From assembly GCA_025356575.1 (NCBI GenBank), contig JANXSP010000118.1, positions 25,097-89,096 on the forward strand: a stretch of DNA of 64,000 bases. The letters run 5' to 3'. The position numbers and the translations under genes are program-made. The notes beneath the pieces were generated by a model, which saw only the letters and a program-made list of their open reading frames with translations, did not search any database and was not told where the DNA came from. The DNA comes from Novosphingobium sp. Its GTDB lineage: Bacteria > Pseudomonadota > Alphaproteobacteria > Sphingomonadales > Sphingomonadaceae. Within the stretch, counting starts at the first letter, position 1. Each line of letters begins with the position of its first letter. Shown piece by piece: positions 34,963 to 44,558 of this stretch.

Positions 34963-36165
34963 TCACGCGCGCTCGAGCGCCGCCACCCCAGGCAGGACGC
35001 GCCCTTCCATCCATTCGAGGAACGCCCCGCCAGCGGTTGAAACGTATGTGAAATCGCCTGCCACCCCGGCGTGGTTTAGCGCGGCGACGGTGTCGCCCCC
35101 GCCCGCGACCGAGACCAACCCGCCCTCCCGCGTCAGCGCTGCGGCGGTCTTGGCCAGAGCAACGGTCGCGGCATCGAATGGCGGGATTTCGAACGCGCCG
35201 AGCGGGCCATTCCACACGAGCGTGCGGCAGGTCTTGAGAACATCGCCGAGCGCCTCGACCGCAGCGGGCCCGATATCGAGGATCATCTCGTCGGCGGCGA
35301 CTTCGTGGACGTTGCAAGTGCGCAAGGATGCCGGGTTGGCGGCGAACTCCTTCGCCACGACGACATCGTAGGGCAGATGCACCGTGCACCCGGCCTTGTC
35401 CGCGGCGGCGAGAATCTCCTCTGCGGTCGCGGCAAGATCGTGCTCGCACAGCGACTTGCCGACCGCAACGCCGCGCGCGGCGAGGAATGTGTTGGCCATG
35501 CCGCCGCCGATGATCAGGTGATCGACCTTGCCGACAAGATGCTTGAGCACGCCGAGCTTGGACGACACCTTGGCCCCGCCGACGACCGCGGCGACGGGCT
35601 TTTCGGGCGCATCGAGCGCCTTGCCCAGCGCGGTCAGTTCGGCTTCCATCGAACGCCCGGCGTAGGCAGGTAACAGGTGCGCGAGCGCTTCGGTCGTCGC
35701 GTGGGCGCGGTGCGCGGCGGAGAACGCATCGTTGACGTAGAAGTCGCCGTTGGCCGCGATCGCCTTGGCAAAATCGCCGTCGTTGGCTTCCTCACCCGGC
35801 CAGAACCGCGTGTTCTCGAGCACCGCGATATCGCCGGGGCGCAGGATCCCGATGGTTTGCGCGACGACCGGCCCGGCAACTTCGGGAACGAACATGACCT
35901 CGCGCCCAAGCACGTCCTGGACCGCATCGATCACCATCGACAGCGACATCACCGACGAGCGGTTGCCCCCCGGCCGCCCGAAATGCGCGAGCAGGAGGAC
36001 TTTGGCGCCGGCGTCGGCGAGTTCGAGGATCGTCGGCGCGCTGGCGCGGATGCGGGTGTCGTCGGTGACCGCGCCATCGGCCATCGGCAGGTTGAGATCG
36101 ACGCGAACGAGGGCGACCTTGCCGCGGATGTCGCCCAGATCGTCGAGGGTTGCAAACGCGCTCAT
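34963..36165 (-). CDS. pgk: Phosphoglycerate kinase
   Basis: The 400-residue enzyme interconverts 1,3-bisphosphoglycerate and 3-phosphoglycerate with ADP/ATP. Substrate and hinge motifs are intact: [40 protein letters not shown] and the ATP-site GGGDTVAAL. The ATG at 36165 overlaps the MOSC gene stop (ATGA), and the TPR/oxygenase gene starts immediately after. Confidence 0.96.
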   Translation of the reverse strand: MSAFATLDDLGDIRGKVALVRVDLNLPMADGAVTDDTRIRASAPTILELADAGAKVLLLAHFGRPGGNRSSVMSLSMVIDAVQDVLGREVMFVPEVAGPVVAQTIGILRPGDIAVLENTRFWPGEEANDGDFAKAIAANGDFYVNDAFSAAHRAHATTEALAHLLPAYAGRSMEAELTALGKALDAPEKPVAAVVGGAKVSSKLGVLKHLVGKVDHLIIGGGMANTFLAARGVAVGKSLCEHDLAATAEEILAAADKAGCTVHLPYDVVVAKEFAANPASLRTCNVHEVAADEMILDIGPAAVEALGDVLKTCRTLVWNGPLGAFEIPPFDAATVALAKTAAALTREGGLVSVAGGGDTVAALNHAGVAGDFTYVSTAGGAFLEWMEGRVLPGVAALERA

Positions 36166-36644
36166 GCTTCGATCCTTATCGTGTCGCCGACCGAAATTTC
36201 GCCTTCGATCAGCACTTTGGTGCACACTCCCCCGCGCCAGTCGGGGGTGAGCGCGGCTTCGAGCCCGGGGCGCAGCGCTTCCATCTTGAAGCATGGATTG
36301 CACTCGGCGGTGACCTCGAGCACGACCTCGGCGCCGACCGCGATCCGCGTGCCCGGTGTGCGCGGCAAGCGGATGTCGCCGACGTAAAGGTTGGCGCGGC
36401 GGTGGTGCCAATCGATGTCCGCGCCGATTTCCGCCAGCGCCGCCTGCCAACCGGCTGCGTCGAGCAATGTCACCTGCCGCTTCGACGGCTTGCCCGCGCG
36501 CGTGGCACCCTTGCAATCGCCCGCAACCCCGCGCGACAGCGTGATCGCGGCGCGCTCGGTGGTCTCGACCGGTGCGCCCGAAGCCGGACGCCGCGCGATC
36601 CCGAGCAGGCGCCCCTGCCCGTCAGGAGTTGCGGGGCCGCTCAC
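36162..36644 (-). CDS. MOSC-domain protein
   Basis: The 160-residue single-domain MOSC protein belongs to the beta-barrel family that binds molybdenum-cofactor-type sulfur carriers. The core [16 protein letters not shown] and the cysteine block [15 protein letters not shown] are recognisable, with a third cysteine in RGGVCTK. The function of stand-alone bacterial MOSC proteins is mostly unknown. It begins with GTG at 36644, overlapping the gap stop (GTGA), and ends overlapping the pgk start. Confidence 0.87.
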   Translation of the reverse strand: MSGPATPDGQGRLLGIARRPASGAPVETTERAAITLSRGVAGDCKGATRAGKPSKRQVTLLDAAGWQAALAEIGADIDWHHRRANLYVGDIRLPRTPGTRIAVGAEVVLEVTAECNPCFKMEALRPGLEAALTPDWRGGVCTKVLIEGEISVGDTIRIEA

Positions 36645-37651
36645 AGCAGCCCGGCGATGACCCCGGCGGTATCGACCATGCGGTTCGAAAAGCCCCACTC
36701 GTTGTCATACCAACTGACCACGCGGACCAGCTTGCCTTCGAGCACCGCAGTCTCGAGGCTGTCGATCGTCGAGGAGTGCGGGTCGTGGTTGAAGTCGATC
36801 GAGACCAGCGGTTCCTCGCAATAGGCGAGCACGCCCTTGAGCGGTCCGGACAACGACGCGGCCTTGAGCGCGGCGTTGATCTCCTCGACGCTGGTGTCGC
36901 GCTTGGGCGTGAACGTAAGGTCGACCAGGCTGACATTGGGCGTGGGCACGCGCACCGCCGAGCCATCGAGCTTGCCCTTCAGTTCGGGCAGGACCTCGCC
37001 CACCGCGCGTGCTGCGCCGGTCGTGGTCGGGATGATATTCATCGCCGCGGCGCGCGAACGGCGCGGGTCCGAGTGGATCTGATCAAGGATCTTCTGGTCG
37101 TTGGTATAGCTATGGATCGTCGTCATCAGCCCACGTTCGATCCCGACCAGATCGTTGCAGACCTTGGCCAGCGGGGCGAGGCAGTTGGTGGTGCAGCTTG
37201 CATTGGAAACGATCGTGTCGGCGGCGGTCAGCACATCGTGGTTGACCCCGTAGACGATGGTCTTGTCCGCGCCCTTGGCCGGGGCCGAGATCAACACGCG
37301 CTTCGCGCCCGCGTCGAGGTGCTTCTGGCCGCCCTCGCGGTCGGCGAAAAAGCCGGTGCATTCGAGCGCGATGTCGATGCCGTTGGCCTTGTGCGGCAGA
37401 TTGGCGGGGTCGCGCTCGGCGGTGACGTGGATTTTCTTGCCGTTGACGACGATGTCGGTGCCATCGACCTCGACCGTACCGGGAAACGGACCGTGGACGC
37501 TGTCGCGCTTGAACAGCAGCGCATTGGCCTTGGCATCGGCGAGATCGTTGATCGACACGAGTTCGAGCCCGCAATCGGGCCGCTCGAGGATGGCGCGCGC
37601 GACAAGCCGCCCGATACGCCCGAAACCGTTGATTGCAACTTTCGTCGCCAT
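36641..37651 (-). CDS. gap: Glyceraldehyde-3-phosphate dehydrogenase, type I
   Basis: The 336-residue NAD(P)-dependent enzyme oxidises glyceraldehyde-3-phosphate to 1,3-bisphosphoglycerate. The Rossmann start INGFGRIGR, the catalytic ASCTTNC (C153) and the C-terminal [12 protein letters not shown] are complete. It starts 14 bp after tkt and overlaps the MOSC gene. Confidence 0.97.
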   Translation of the reverse strand: MATKVAINGFGRIGRLVARAILERPDCGLELVSINDLADAKANALLFKRDSVHGPFPGTVEVDGTDIVVNGKKIHVTAERDPANLPHKANGIDIALECTGFFADREGGQKHLDAGAKRVLISAPAKGADKTIVYGVNHDVLTAADTIVSNASCTTNCLAPLAKVCNDLVGIERGLMTTIHSYTNDQKILDQIHSDPRRSRAAAMNIIPTTTGAARAVGEVLPELKGKLDGSAVRVPTPNVSLVDLTFTPKRDTSVEEINAALKAASLSGPLKGVLAYCEEPLVSIDFNHDPHSSTIDSLETAVLEGKLVRVVSWYDNEWGFSNRMVDTAGVIAGLL

Positions 37652-37665
37652 GCTAATAACTCCTG

Positions 37666-39639
37666 CTAAACTTCTAGTCTTGTTTTGATTTTCGATACGA
37701 TCTGATCGGCGGCGAAGCCGAAATGCGGAAACAATTGCTCGGCCGGGCCCGAGGCGCCGAAGCTGTCGATCCCGATCGTCAGGCCATCTGTCCCGACGTA
37801 TTTCTGCCAGCCGAGCGTCACTCCGGCCTCGACCGAGACCTTGAGGACTCCTGCGGGAAGCAGGCCTGCGCGGTACGCATCGTCCTGCATGTCGAATTCG
37901 CGCCAGCCCGGCATCGAGATGACATCGGCGCCAATTCCTTCGGCTTCGAGCGCCTTGGCGGTGTCGACCGCGAGCGAGACCTCCGAACCTGTCGCAAGCA
38001 GCACGACCTGGCGCGCTGCGGTGGCGCAAATCAGCCGGTATCCGCCCCGCGCGCTGAGGTTCTCGCTAGCATCGTTCCGCAATGCGGGCAGGTTCTGACG
38101 GGTCAGCGCGAGCAGCGAAGGGCCGTCGCGCCGGGCCAAGGCAAGCGCCCAGCATTCAGCCGTCTCGACCGCATCGGCGGGGCGATAGACGCCCAGGCCC
38201 GGAATCATCCGGAGGCTCATGACGTGTTCGATCGGCTGATGGGTCGGTCCGTCCTCGCCCACGCCAAGGCTGTCGTGGGTCATCACGTAGACGACTTGCG
38301 CGCGCTGCAGCGCCGAAAGGCGGATCGCGTTGCGGCAGTAATCGGAAAACACCAGGAACGTGCCGCCGTACGGTATCAGCCCACCGTGGAGCGCGATCCC
38401 GTTCATAGCTGCGGCCATTCCGAACTCGCGGATGCCGTAATAGACGTAGCGCCCGGCGTAATCGCCCGCGCAGAGCGGCGCGGTGGCGGCGGTCTTGGTC
38501 AGGTTCGAACCGGTGAGATCGGCCGACCCGCCGATCAGGGCCGGGATGCTCGCGGTGAGCGACTGGAGCGCGTTCTCGCTCGACTTGCGCGTGGCGAGTT
38601 TTGGCTGCGATTGCGAGATTTCAGCAAGATAGGCGTCGAAGCTGGCCAGCGATGGTAGCTCTCCACCGAACTCGCGCTGAAATGTCCGGCCCTTCTCGCT
38701 GGTCGCGCGCGCTTCCCATTTATCGCGCGCTGCCGCGCCGCGCGCGCCGAGTGCGCGCCAATCGGCCAGGATCGGCGCCGGGATCTCGAACGCCGGGGCA
38801 TCCCAATGCAATTGCGCGCGCGCGGCGACGATTTCCTCGGCACCCAACGGACTTCCGTGGACGTTATGGGTGCCCTGCTTGTGCGGCGCGCCCTTGCCGA
38901 TGATCGTGTGGCACGCCACCAGCGATGGGCGCGGATCGGCCGCCGCCTCGGCCAGCGCGCGTTCGATATCGGCGAAATCGTGACCATCGCAGCGGGCGAC
39001 GTGCCAGCCCGCGGCGATATAGCGCGCGGGTATGTCCTCGCTGGTCGAAAGCGAGGTCGCGCCGTCGATGGTGATGCGGTTATCGTCCCACAATACGTTC
39101 ATCCGCCCGAGCTTCAGATGCCCGGCAAGGCCGATCGCTTCGTGGTTGATCCCTTCCATCAGGCACCCGTCGCCCGCGATCACCCAGGTGTTGTGGTCGA
39201 CCAGATCGTCGCCCCAGACCGCGTTGAGGTGCCGTTCGGCCAGCGCGAAACCGACCGCCATCGCCAGCCCCTGGCCCAGCGGACCGGTGGTGCATTCGGC
39301 CCCGGCCAGCTCGAAATTCTCCGGATGCCCCGCGCAGGGGCTGCCGAGCTGGCGAAAATTGCGGATATCGTCGATCGTCGGGGCTTCGTACCCGGTCAGA
39401 TAAAGCAGCGAATACAGCAGCATCGAGCCGTGGCCCGCCGAAAGGATGAAGCGGTCGCGATCGGGCCAGCGCGGCGCGGCGGGATCGAACTTGAGGAAGC
39501 GCGAGAACAGCACCGTCGCCACATCGGCCATGCCCATCGGCATCCCCGGGTGGCCGCTGTTCGCCGCCTGAACCGCATCCATCGACAGCGCGCGGATGGC
39601 GTTGGCCATCGGCGCCAGGCGGTGGTGGTCGAGGCTCAT
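37666..39639 (-). CDS. tkt: Transketolase
   Basis: The 657-residue thiamine-diphosphate enzyme moves two-carbon units in the pentose phosphate pathway. ThDP-binding [13 protein letters not shown], the N-terminal [10 protein letters not shown], and the transketolase motif 2 [12 protein letters not shown] are present. The ATG at 39639 gives the usual N-terminus ([16 protein letters not shown]). It heads the central-carbon operon; its upstream region (39640-39853) is shared with the divergent small gene and zapA. Confidence 0.96.
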   Translation of the reverse strand: MSLDHHRLAPMANAIRALSMDAVQAANSGHPGMPMGMADVATVLFSRFLKFDPAAPRWPDRDRFILSAGHGSMLLYSLLYLTGYEAPTIDDIRNFRQLGSPCAGHPENFELAGAECTTGPLGQGLAMAVGFALAERHLNAVWGDDLVDHNTWVIAGDGCLMEGINHEAIGLAGHLKLGRMNVLWDDNRITIDGATSLSTSEDIPARYIAAGWHVARCDGHDFADIERALAEAAADPRPSLVACHTIIGKGAPHKQGTHNVHGSPLGAEEIVAARAQLHWDAPAFEIPAPILADWRALGARGAAARDKWEARATSEKGRTFQREFGGELPSLASFDAYLAEISQSQPKLATRKSSENALQSLTASIPALIGGSADLTGSNLTKTAATAPLCAGDYAGRYVYYGIREFGMAAAMNGIALHGGLIPYGGTFLVFSDYCRNAIRLSALQRAQVVYVMTHDSLGVGEDGPTHQPIEHVMSLRMIPGLGVYRPADAVETAECWALALARRDGPSLLALTRQNLPALRNDASENLSARGGYRLICATAARQVVLLATGSEVSLAVDTAKALEAEGIGADVISMPGWREFDMQDDAYRAGLLPAGVLKVSVEAGVTLGWQKYVGTDGLTIGIDSFGASGPAEQLFPHFGFAADQIVSKIKTRLEV

Positions 39640-39853
39640 TGTGGCAGGCTCCCACACGCGGGCTTTACCTGGCCCATGCACGGCAGCGCGCCGCGATTCG
39701 ATGCGCCGCTTCCTTTGCGGCCAGACCAGCCCCCGTCAAGGCGAGGCACCGATAATCGCGCGGCCGGCACGCAATTGCGCGACTTTCGCCGACGCCGTGA
39801 CGTCACCGCCCGCGCTTTTGCCAACCCTGGATAATTGCGCTAGCCACGGCGCC

Positions 39854-40030
39854 ATGGAAGACACACGTATCGAACAGGCGCTGGCGCGGATCGGCGCAGC
39901 ACTGAGCCGGGCCGAAGCCGCGGCGGCCAAGGCACCTCCCGCCGGCATTTCCGCGCGCCACGAAAAGTTGCGCGCCGCGGTCTCGGCATCGCTTCGCCAG
40001 CTCGACGAGATCGTCGGGGCCGCGCGATGA
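39854..40030 (+). CDS. Small coiled-coil protein upstream of ZapA
   Basis: This 58-residue acidic/alanine-rich protein is predicted to be one long helix (MEDTRIEQALARIGAALSRA). Its stop overlaps the zapA start (ATGA). It is not a recognised family, but tight coupling suggests a partner role with ZapA in Z-ring assembly (inference). Confidence 0.65.
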   Translation: MEDTRIEQALARIGAALSRAEAAAAKAPPAGISARHEKLRAAVSASLRQLDEIVGAAR

Positions 40031-40371
40031 GCGACATCGATCTCAGCATCGGCGGACGCAGCTTTCGCGTGGCCTGCGCGCCCGGTGAAGAAGCGCACAT
40101 CGCCGGTCTCGGGCGGACGATCGACGCCAAGCTGACCGCGATGGGCGGCGCGGCGGGGCAAAGCGAAACCCGCACGCTGCTGTTCGCCGCGCTGCTGCTG
40201 GCCGATGAGCTTCACGATCGCGCCGGGGGCAAGGCACCTCCTCCTCCTCCTCCTCCTCCGCCACCCGAAGCACCCAAGCCGGACCCGGCGATTGCCAACG
40301 CGCTCGACGCAATGGCCGATCGTCTGGAGAAACTCGCAAGCGCCCTTGAGCGCGGGGCCACGGACGCCTAG
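40027..40371 (+). CDS. zapA: Cell division protein ZapA
   Basis: The 114-residue protein is ZapA, a cytoplasmic stabiliser of FtsZ bundles. The N-terminal globular part (DIDLSIGGRSFRVACAPGEE) and dimer helix (TLLFAALLLADELHD) match. It is unusual in having a run of ten prolines, encoded by a CCT/CCG repeat around 40239-40268, between that helix and a C-terminal helix. Translation through this run should depend on EF-P. The 6S RNA and formyl-THF cyclo-ligase follow, the classic zapA-ssrS-ygfA order. Confidence 0.9.
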   Translation: MSDIDLSIGGRSFRVACAPGEEAHIAGLGRTIDAKLTAMGGAAGQSETRTLLFAALLLADELHDRAGGKAPPPPPPPPPPEAPKPDPAIANALDAMADRLEKLASALERGATDA

Positions 40372-40381
40372 ATAGGAAAGC

Positions 40382-40552
40382 GACGGGATCTGCCCGGTAC
40401 GCGCTATTGAAAATCCCTGGGGCTATAAGCAATCCTTGGGGGCTGTCTCTGGTCTGTGCGCTCTCTTTGCATTGCGGGCAGGCACATATGGTCCCCGACC
40501 TGACGTGAAGCGTCAGTGGATTTCCCGGCTAACGACCCATGGTGGGCCCGTC
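40382..40552 (+). ncRNA. ssrS: 6S RNA
   Basis: The 171-nt spacer region between zapA and the 5-formyl-THF cyclo-ligase gene is the conserved site of 6S RNA. The ends pair (GACGG with CCGTC, then GCCC with GGGC). Inside, GGGG...GTGC pairs with GCAC...CCCC, giving the long hairpin with a large central bubble expected for 6S RNA. 6S RNA mimics an open promoter and binds housekeeping RNA polymerase. Exact ends are estimated from the pairing. Confidence 0.8.
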
Positions 40553-40576
40553 ACCCGCCGTTTTTGCGAGCTTATC

Positions 40577-41146
40577 ATGAGCGACAAGTCCGCGCTGCGA
40601 ACCCGGCTCCGGGCCGATCGCAAGGCCGCGGTCGCGGCGTTGCCCGCGGCGACCAAGGCACTGCTGTTCAAGCGCCCGCCCGCCCCGCTCGCCGCCAGGA
40701 TCGCACCGGGCACCGCGATCGGCTTGTATCATCCGCTTGCCGATGAAGCCCCGACAAGTGGTTACGTCGACTGGTTTTTCGAGATCGGCCACGTCATCGC
40801 GCTGCCGTGGTTCGCGGATCGCGGCGCAGCGATGGCGTTTCGCCGCTGGGACAATCCCCACGACCCTGAACTGCTCGAGCGCGGACCCTTCGGGATCGTG
40901 CAACCGCGCGCCGATGCTGCGCTGCTGATCCCGCGTGCGATGTTCGTCCCGCTGCTGGGATTTACCGTGGGCGGCGATCGGATAGGTCAGGGCGCAGGGC
41001 ATTACGATCGCTGGCTAGCCGCGCATCCGGGCACTCTGGCAATCGGCATGGCGTGGGACAGCCAGTTGGTCGACAGTCTGCCAAGCGAACCGCACGACAT
41101 CCGGCTCGATCTGATTGTCACCCCCACCCGGCTATACGAAACGTGA
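40577..41146 (+). CDS. 5-formyltetrahydrofolate cyclo-ligase
   Basis: The 189-residue enzyme (YgfA/FthC) converts 5-formyl-THF to 5,10-methenyl-THF using ATP. The signature GGDRIGQGAGHYDRWLA and the N-terminal KSALRTRLRADRKA are typical. The ATG at 40577 is 24 bp after the inferred 6S RNA end and may be read from 6S read-through transcripts, as in other proteobacteria. The DUF2842 gene starts within its stop codon (TGATG). Confidence 0.92.
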   Translation: MSDKSALRTRLRADRKAAVAALPAATKALLFKRPPAPLAARIAPGTAIGLYHPLADEAPTSGYVDWFFEIGHVIALPWFADRGAAMAFRRWDNPHDPELLERGPFGIVQPRADAALLIPRAMFVPLLGFTVGGDRIGQGAGHYDRWLAAHPGTLAIGMAWDSQLVDSLPSEPHDIRLDLIVTPTRLYET

Positions 41147-41358
41147 TGCGCGATCGGCCGACCTGGCGGATTCCCGTGGGAGTCCTGGCGCTGCTTGCGG
41201 CGCTGCTTACTTACGGGATCGTCGTTGCCATGCTCAGCACGCCGATCGGGCGGCTTCCGGTGCTGGTCCAGTTGCCGATCTACCTCGTTCTCGGCACGAT
41301 CTGGCTGCTGCCGCTGCGCCGTTTCCTGATCTGGATGGAAACCGGGCGGTTTGGCTGA
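41146..41358 (+). CDS. DUF2842 small membrane protein
   Basis: The 70-residue protein has two transmembrane helices (VGVLALLAALLTYGIVVAML and IYLVLGTIWLLPL) and a conserved C-terminus (RRFLIWMETGRFG) of the DUF2842 family found in alphaproteobacteria. The function is unknown. It is translationally coupled to the cyclo-ligase gene. Confidence 0.8.
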   Translation: MRDRPTWRIPVGVLALLAALLTYGIVVAMLSTPIGRLPVLVQLPIYLVLGTIWLLPLRRFLIWMETGRFG

Positions 41359-41379
41359 TCGAGGCGGCACGCAAATGCG

Positions 41380-41456
<77 letters not shown>

Positions 41457-41673
41457 GCATTTCGCAAAGCCTGTTGGCCTTGGGGCCACTGGCCTCGGGA
41501 GCCGCGCCACTAAGGCAGTGCGCGGGGAGTGTCAACCGCGCGGGAACGAGCCTCAGCCGCCATCGCCCTTGCCGCCACCACAACAATCGTAAGCGCGGAA
41601 TTAACCATTCCTTGAAGCCTCTCTGCCAGAACCGGACGTGCTTCGGACGGGGCGGGAAGCGGGGGTTTCGGCG

Positions 41674-42114
41674 GTGGTGACGATCAAGTTTGCAGCAGTT
41701 TTCTGCGCTGGCGCATTGGCTTGCCTTCCGCTCGCCGCAGGCGCCAAGCCGGTCGCGCTCGATAGCGCGGTCTATGTCGAACATTCGGGCACGACCGGCG
41801 ATGGCCGTTTCCAACGCGCTCTGGTTCCCGCGCTCCGGCTCATCCGCGGCGACCGGGTGATCTGCGTGATCAGCTGGGATCGCAGCTCCGCCGCGCGGAT
41901 GCTCACCGTGGTCAACCCGGTGCCCCGCGCGGTTGCCTATCAGGCCAGCGCGCGCGACGACGACGAAGTCTCGGCCGATGGTGGGCGCACGTGGGGGCAG
42001 CTCGGGACGCTGCGCTACGGCGCGCGCCTCGCTTCGCCGGAGGATATCACCCATGTGCGGTGGCGAGTCGCCGGTGCGGTCGGGCAGATCGCATACAGCG
42101 CGATCGTGCGCTAA
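41674..42114 (+). CDS. Hypothetical secreted protein, DUF11-like segment
   Basis: The 146-residue protein has a signal peptide (FAAVFCAGALACLPLAAGA). The mature part resembles one DUF11-like immunoglobulin domain: LRLIRGDRVICVISWD, TVVNPVPRAVAYQA and SADGGRTWGQL. The start is a GTG at 41674 or 41677; a GGGGG lies upstream. It converges on bkdB. The role is unknown; similar single-domain proteins are common in sphingomonads. Confidence 0.7.
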   Translation: MVTIKFAAVFCAGALACLPLAAGAKPVALDSAVYVEHSGTTGDGRFQRALVPALRLIRGDRVICVISWDRSSAARMLTVVNPVPRAVAYQASARDDDEVSADGGRTWGQLGTLRYGARLASPEDITHVRWRVAGAVGQIAYSAIVR

Positions 42115-42122
42115 GACCCGGC

Positions 42123-43499
42123 TCAGCCAGCCAGGATCAGCGCGGGCGCCTCGACCAGGTTCTTCACCGCCTGGATGAAGCTCGCTGCATCCCAGCCATC
42201 GACGACGCGGTGATCGCAGCTGATCGAGATGTTCATCAGCTTGCGCTTTTCGATCCGTTCCGAGCCCATGCCGTCGCTCACGAACATCGGGCGTTCGACG
42301 ATCCGGTTGGGGCCGATGATCGCCACCTCGGGGCGGTTGATCACGGGGGTCGTTGCCACCCCGCCCAGCGCTCCCAGCGACGTGATCGTCAGCGTCGAGC
42401 CCGAGAGTTCTTCCGATTTCGCGGTGCCGCTGCGGGCCGCTTCGGCCAGGCGGACGATTTCGCGCGCAAGTTGCCAAAGATTCTTATCCTGCGCATCGCG
42501 GATCACCGGAACCATCAGCCCGCCGGGGGTCTGCGTCGCCATGCCCAGGTGCACCGCGCCCGAGCGGTGGACGATCCCGGCCTCATCGTCGAACCGCGCG
42601 TTGAGCATCGGGAACTGCGGCAATGTGCGGCAGATCGCGGCGATCAGCAGCGGCAGCATGGTCAGCTTGGGGCGGTTCCCGAGGTCCGTGTTGAGCTGTG
42701 CGCGCAAGGTTTCCAGCGCGGTGACGTCGCATTCCTCGACATAGGTGAAGTGCGGGATATTGCGCTTGGCCGCGGCCATGTTCTCCGCGATCCGCCGGCG
42801 CAGGCCGATGACCTTGACCTGCTCGTCGGCGCCGCGCGCGCCCGCCGTGCGGTAGCCCCCGGCGGAGCTGTACGAGACGAAAGCGTCGAGATCGGCGTGG
42901 CGGACACGCCCGTCGGCAGCGGATTTGACCTGCGCGAGATCGATCCCGAGCTCGCGCGCGCGTTGGCGCACGGCGGGGGTGGAGAGGACTTTCGAAGCGT
43001 GGCTCGGGCCGCTACCAATACCCGGCCCCGAGCCCGTTCGTGCTGCGCTTGCCGAAGCACTGGTGGCTTCTGCGGTCCGGGGGTGCGACGCGGAGGCGAA
43101 GGACAGTCCTTCGACGGGCTCAGGAGGAGCGTGTATGGGGCCGGGTCCCGGCGAGGGGTCCGCGCTTTGCGGTACCGGGTCGGCATCCCCTGCGTCCGGC
43201 GTCTCGGCGTCGATCCGCTCCGCCACATCAGCTCCCGGTGCGCCTTCCTCGATCTCCCCCTCGACCTCGATCACTGCCAGCGGTGCGCCGATTGCGACGA
43301 TGTCGCCCGCCGCGCCCGCGACTTCGACCACCACGCCGGTCACCGGGCTTTCCATCTCGACCGTGGCCTTGTCGGTCATCATGTCGGCCAGGCGGCCGTC
43401 TTCCTCGATCCGGTCGCCGACCTTGACGTGCCAGGCGACGATTTCGGCCTCGGCGATGCCCTCACCGATGTCGGGCAGGCGGAAGGTGAAACGGGCCAT
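42123..43499 (-). CDS. bkdB: Branched-chain 2-oxoacid dehydrogenase E2 (dihydrolipoyl acyltransferase)
   Basis: The 458-residue E2 core protein has one lipoyl domain (lysine in MTDKATVEME, near residue 43). A long Pro/Ser/Ala linker follows, then an E3/E1-binding domain (STPAVRQRARELGID) and the acyltransferase domain with catalytic SCDHRVVDGWDA. It takes the acyl group from E1 and passes it to CoA during valine, leucine and isoleucine breakdown. The linker contains the peptide PEPVEGLSFASA, encoded by a REP-like DNA doublet (43037-43130). It starts 3 bp after the E1 beta gene. The E3 subunit gene is not next to it. Confidence 0.93.
   Translation of the reverse strand: MARFTFRLPDIGEGIAEAEIVAWHVKVGDRIEEDGRLADMMTDKATVEMESPVTGVVVEVAGAAGDIVAIGAPLAVIEVEGEIEEGAPGADVAERIDAETPDAGDADPVPQSADPSPGPGPIHAPPEPVEGLSFASASHPRTAEATSASASAARTGSGPGIGSGPSHASKVLSTPAVRQRARELGIDLAQVKSAADGRVRHADLDAFVSYSSAGGYRTAGARGADEQVKVIGLRRRIAENMAAAKRNIPHFTYVEECDVTALETLRAQLNTDLGNRPKLTMLPLLIAAICRTLPQFPMLNARFDDEAGIVHRSGAVHLGMATQTPGGLMVPVIRDAQDKNLWQLAREIVRLAEAARSGTAKSEELSGSTLTITSLGALGGVATTPVINRPEVAIIGPNRIVERPMFVSDGMGSERIEKRKLMNISISCDHRVVDGWDAASFIQAVKNLVEAPALILAG
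43037..43130. repeat. REP-like inverted doublet inside the bkdB linker
   Basis: Arm 1 (43037-43060, TTCGTGCTGCGCTTGCCGAA plus CAC) and arm 2 (43107-43130, TCCTTCGACGGGCTCAGGAG plus GAGC) are imperfect inverted copies. They resemble the sphingomonad intergenic palindrome of the form CTGAGCTTGTCGAAG. Here the pair lies in frame in the E2 linker. Confidence 0.65.
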
Positions 43500-43502
43500 G
43501 GC

Positions 43503-44558
43503 TCAGGCTTTCATCAGGCGGTCGACCGCTTCGCCGATGCGGACGGGACCGGGGAAATACGCCCATTCGAGGCTATGCGGATAGGGGGTATCGAACCCGG
43601 TCACGCGCTCGATCGGGGCTTCGAGGTGGTAGAAGCAGCGTTCCTGGATCAGCGCGGCAAGCTCTGCGCCGAAGCCTGAGGTACGCGTCGCCTCGTGGAC
43701 GATCAGGACCCGTCCGGTCTTGCGTACCGATGCCTCGATCGCTTCGATGTCGAGCGGGACGAGCGTGCGCAGGTCGAGGATATCGGCGTCGATGCCCTTG
43801 TCGTGCATCACCCGCTCGGCGACGTGGACCATCGTCCCGTAAGCGAGCACAGTCAGCGCCTCGCCGCTGCGGACGCTGCGCGCCTTGCCCAGCGGGATCT
43901 TGTAATAGCCCTCGGGCACGGCGCTGTCGGCATGCTTGCTCCACGGTTCGACGGGCACGTCGTAATATCCGGTGAACGGACCGTTGTAGATGCGCTTGGG
44001 TTCGAAGAAGATCACCGGGTCGTTGTCTTCGATCGCCGCGATCAGTAGACCCTTGGCGTCGTGCGGGGTCGCCGGGATCACGGTCTTGATTCCCGAAACG
44101 TGCGTGAACAGCGCCTCGGGGCTCTGGCTGTGGGTCTGTCCTCCGAAAATGCCCCCGCCGAACGGAGAACGCACCGTCATCGGCGCGATGAATTCGCCGG
44201 CCGAGCGGTAGCGCAGACGCGCCGCCTCGGACACGAGCTGGTCCAGCCCGGGATAGATGTAATCGGCGAACTGGATTTCGGGCACCGGGCGCAGGCCATA
44301 TGCGCCCATGCCAACCGCAACCCCGATGATCCCGCATTCGCTGATCGGCGTATCGAACACGCGATTCTTGCCGTGCTTTTTCTGGAGGCCCGCAGTGGCG
44401 CGGAACACCCCGCCGAAAAAGCCGACATCCTCCCCCAGCACGACCACGTCGGGATCGTGCGCGAGCATGATATCGAGCGCATCATTGATCGCCTCGATCA
44501 TGTTGAGACGGCGGACGGGGGCGTCGGCAAGGGTGACGGGGGCTTCCTCGGTAGTCAT
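43503..44558 (-). CDS. bkdA2: Branched-chain 2-oxoacid dehydrogenase E1 beta subunit
   Basis: The 351-residue subunit pairs with E1 alpha to decarboxylate branched-chain 2-oxoacids. Conserved parts are GEDVGFFGGVFRATAGL, FDTPISECGIIGVAVGMGA and the transketolase C-terminal ILDLRTLVPLDIEAI. The ATG at 44558 overlaps the E1 alpha stop (ATGA), which suggests equal synthesis of the two subunits. Confidence 0.95.
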   Translation of the reverse strand: MTTEEAPVTLADAPVRRLNMIEAINDALDIMLAHDPDVVVLGEDVGFFGGVFRATAGLQKKHGKNRVFDTPISECGIIGVAVGMGAYGLRPVPEIQFADYIYPGLDQLVSEAARLRYRSAGEFIAPMTVRSPFGGGIFGGQTHSQSPEALFTHVSGIKTVIPATPHDAKGLLIAAIEDNDPVIFFEPKRIYNGPFTGYYDVPVEPWSKHADSAVPEGYYKIPLGKARSVRSGEALTVLAYGTMVHVAERVMHDKGIDADILDLRTLVPLDIEAIEASVRKTGRVLIVHEATRTSGFGAELAALIQERCFYHLEAPIERVTGFDTPYPHSLEWAYFPGPVRIGEAVDRLMKA

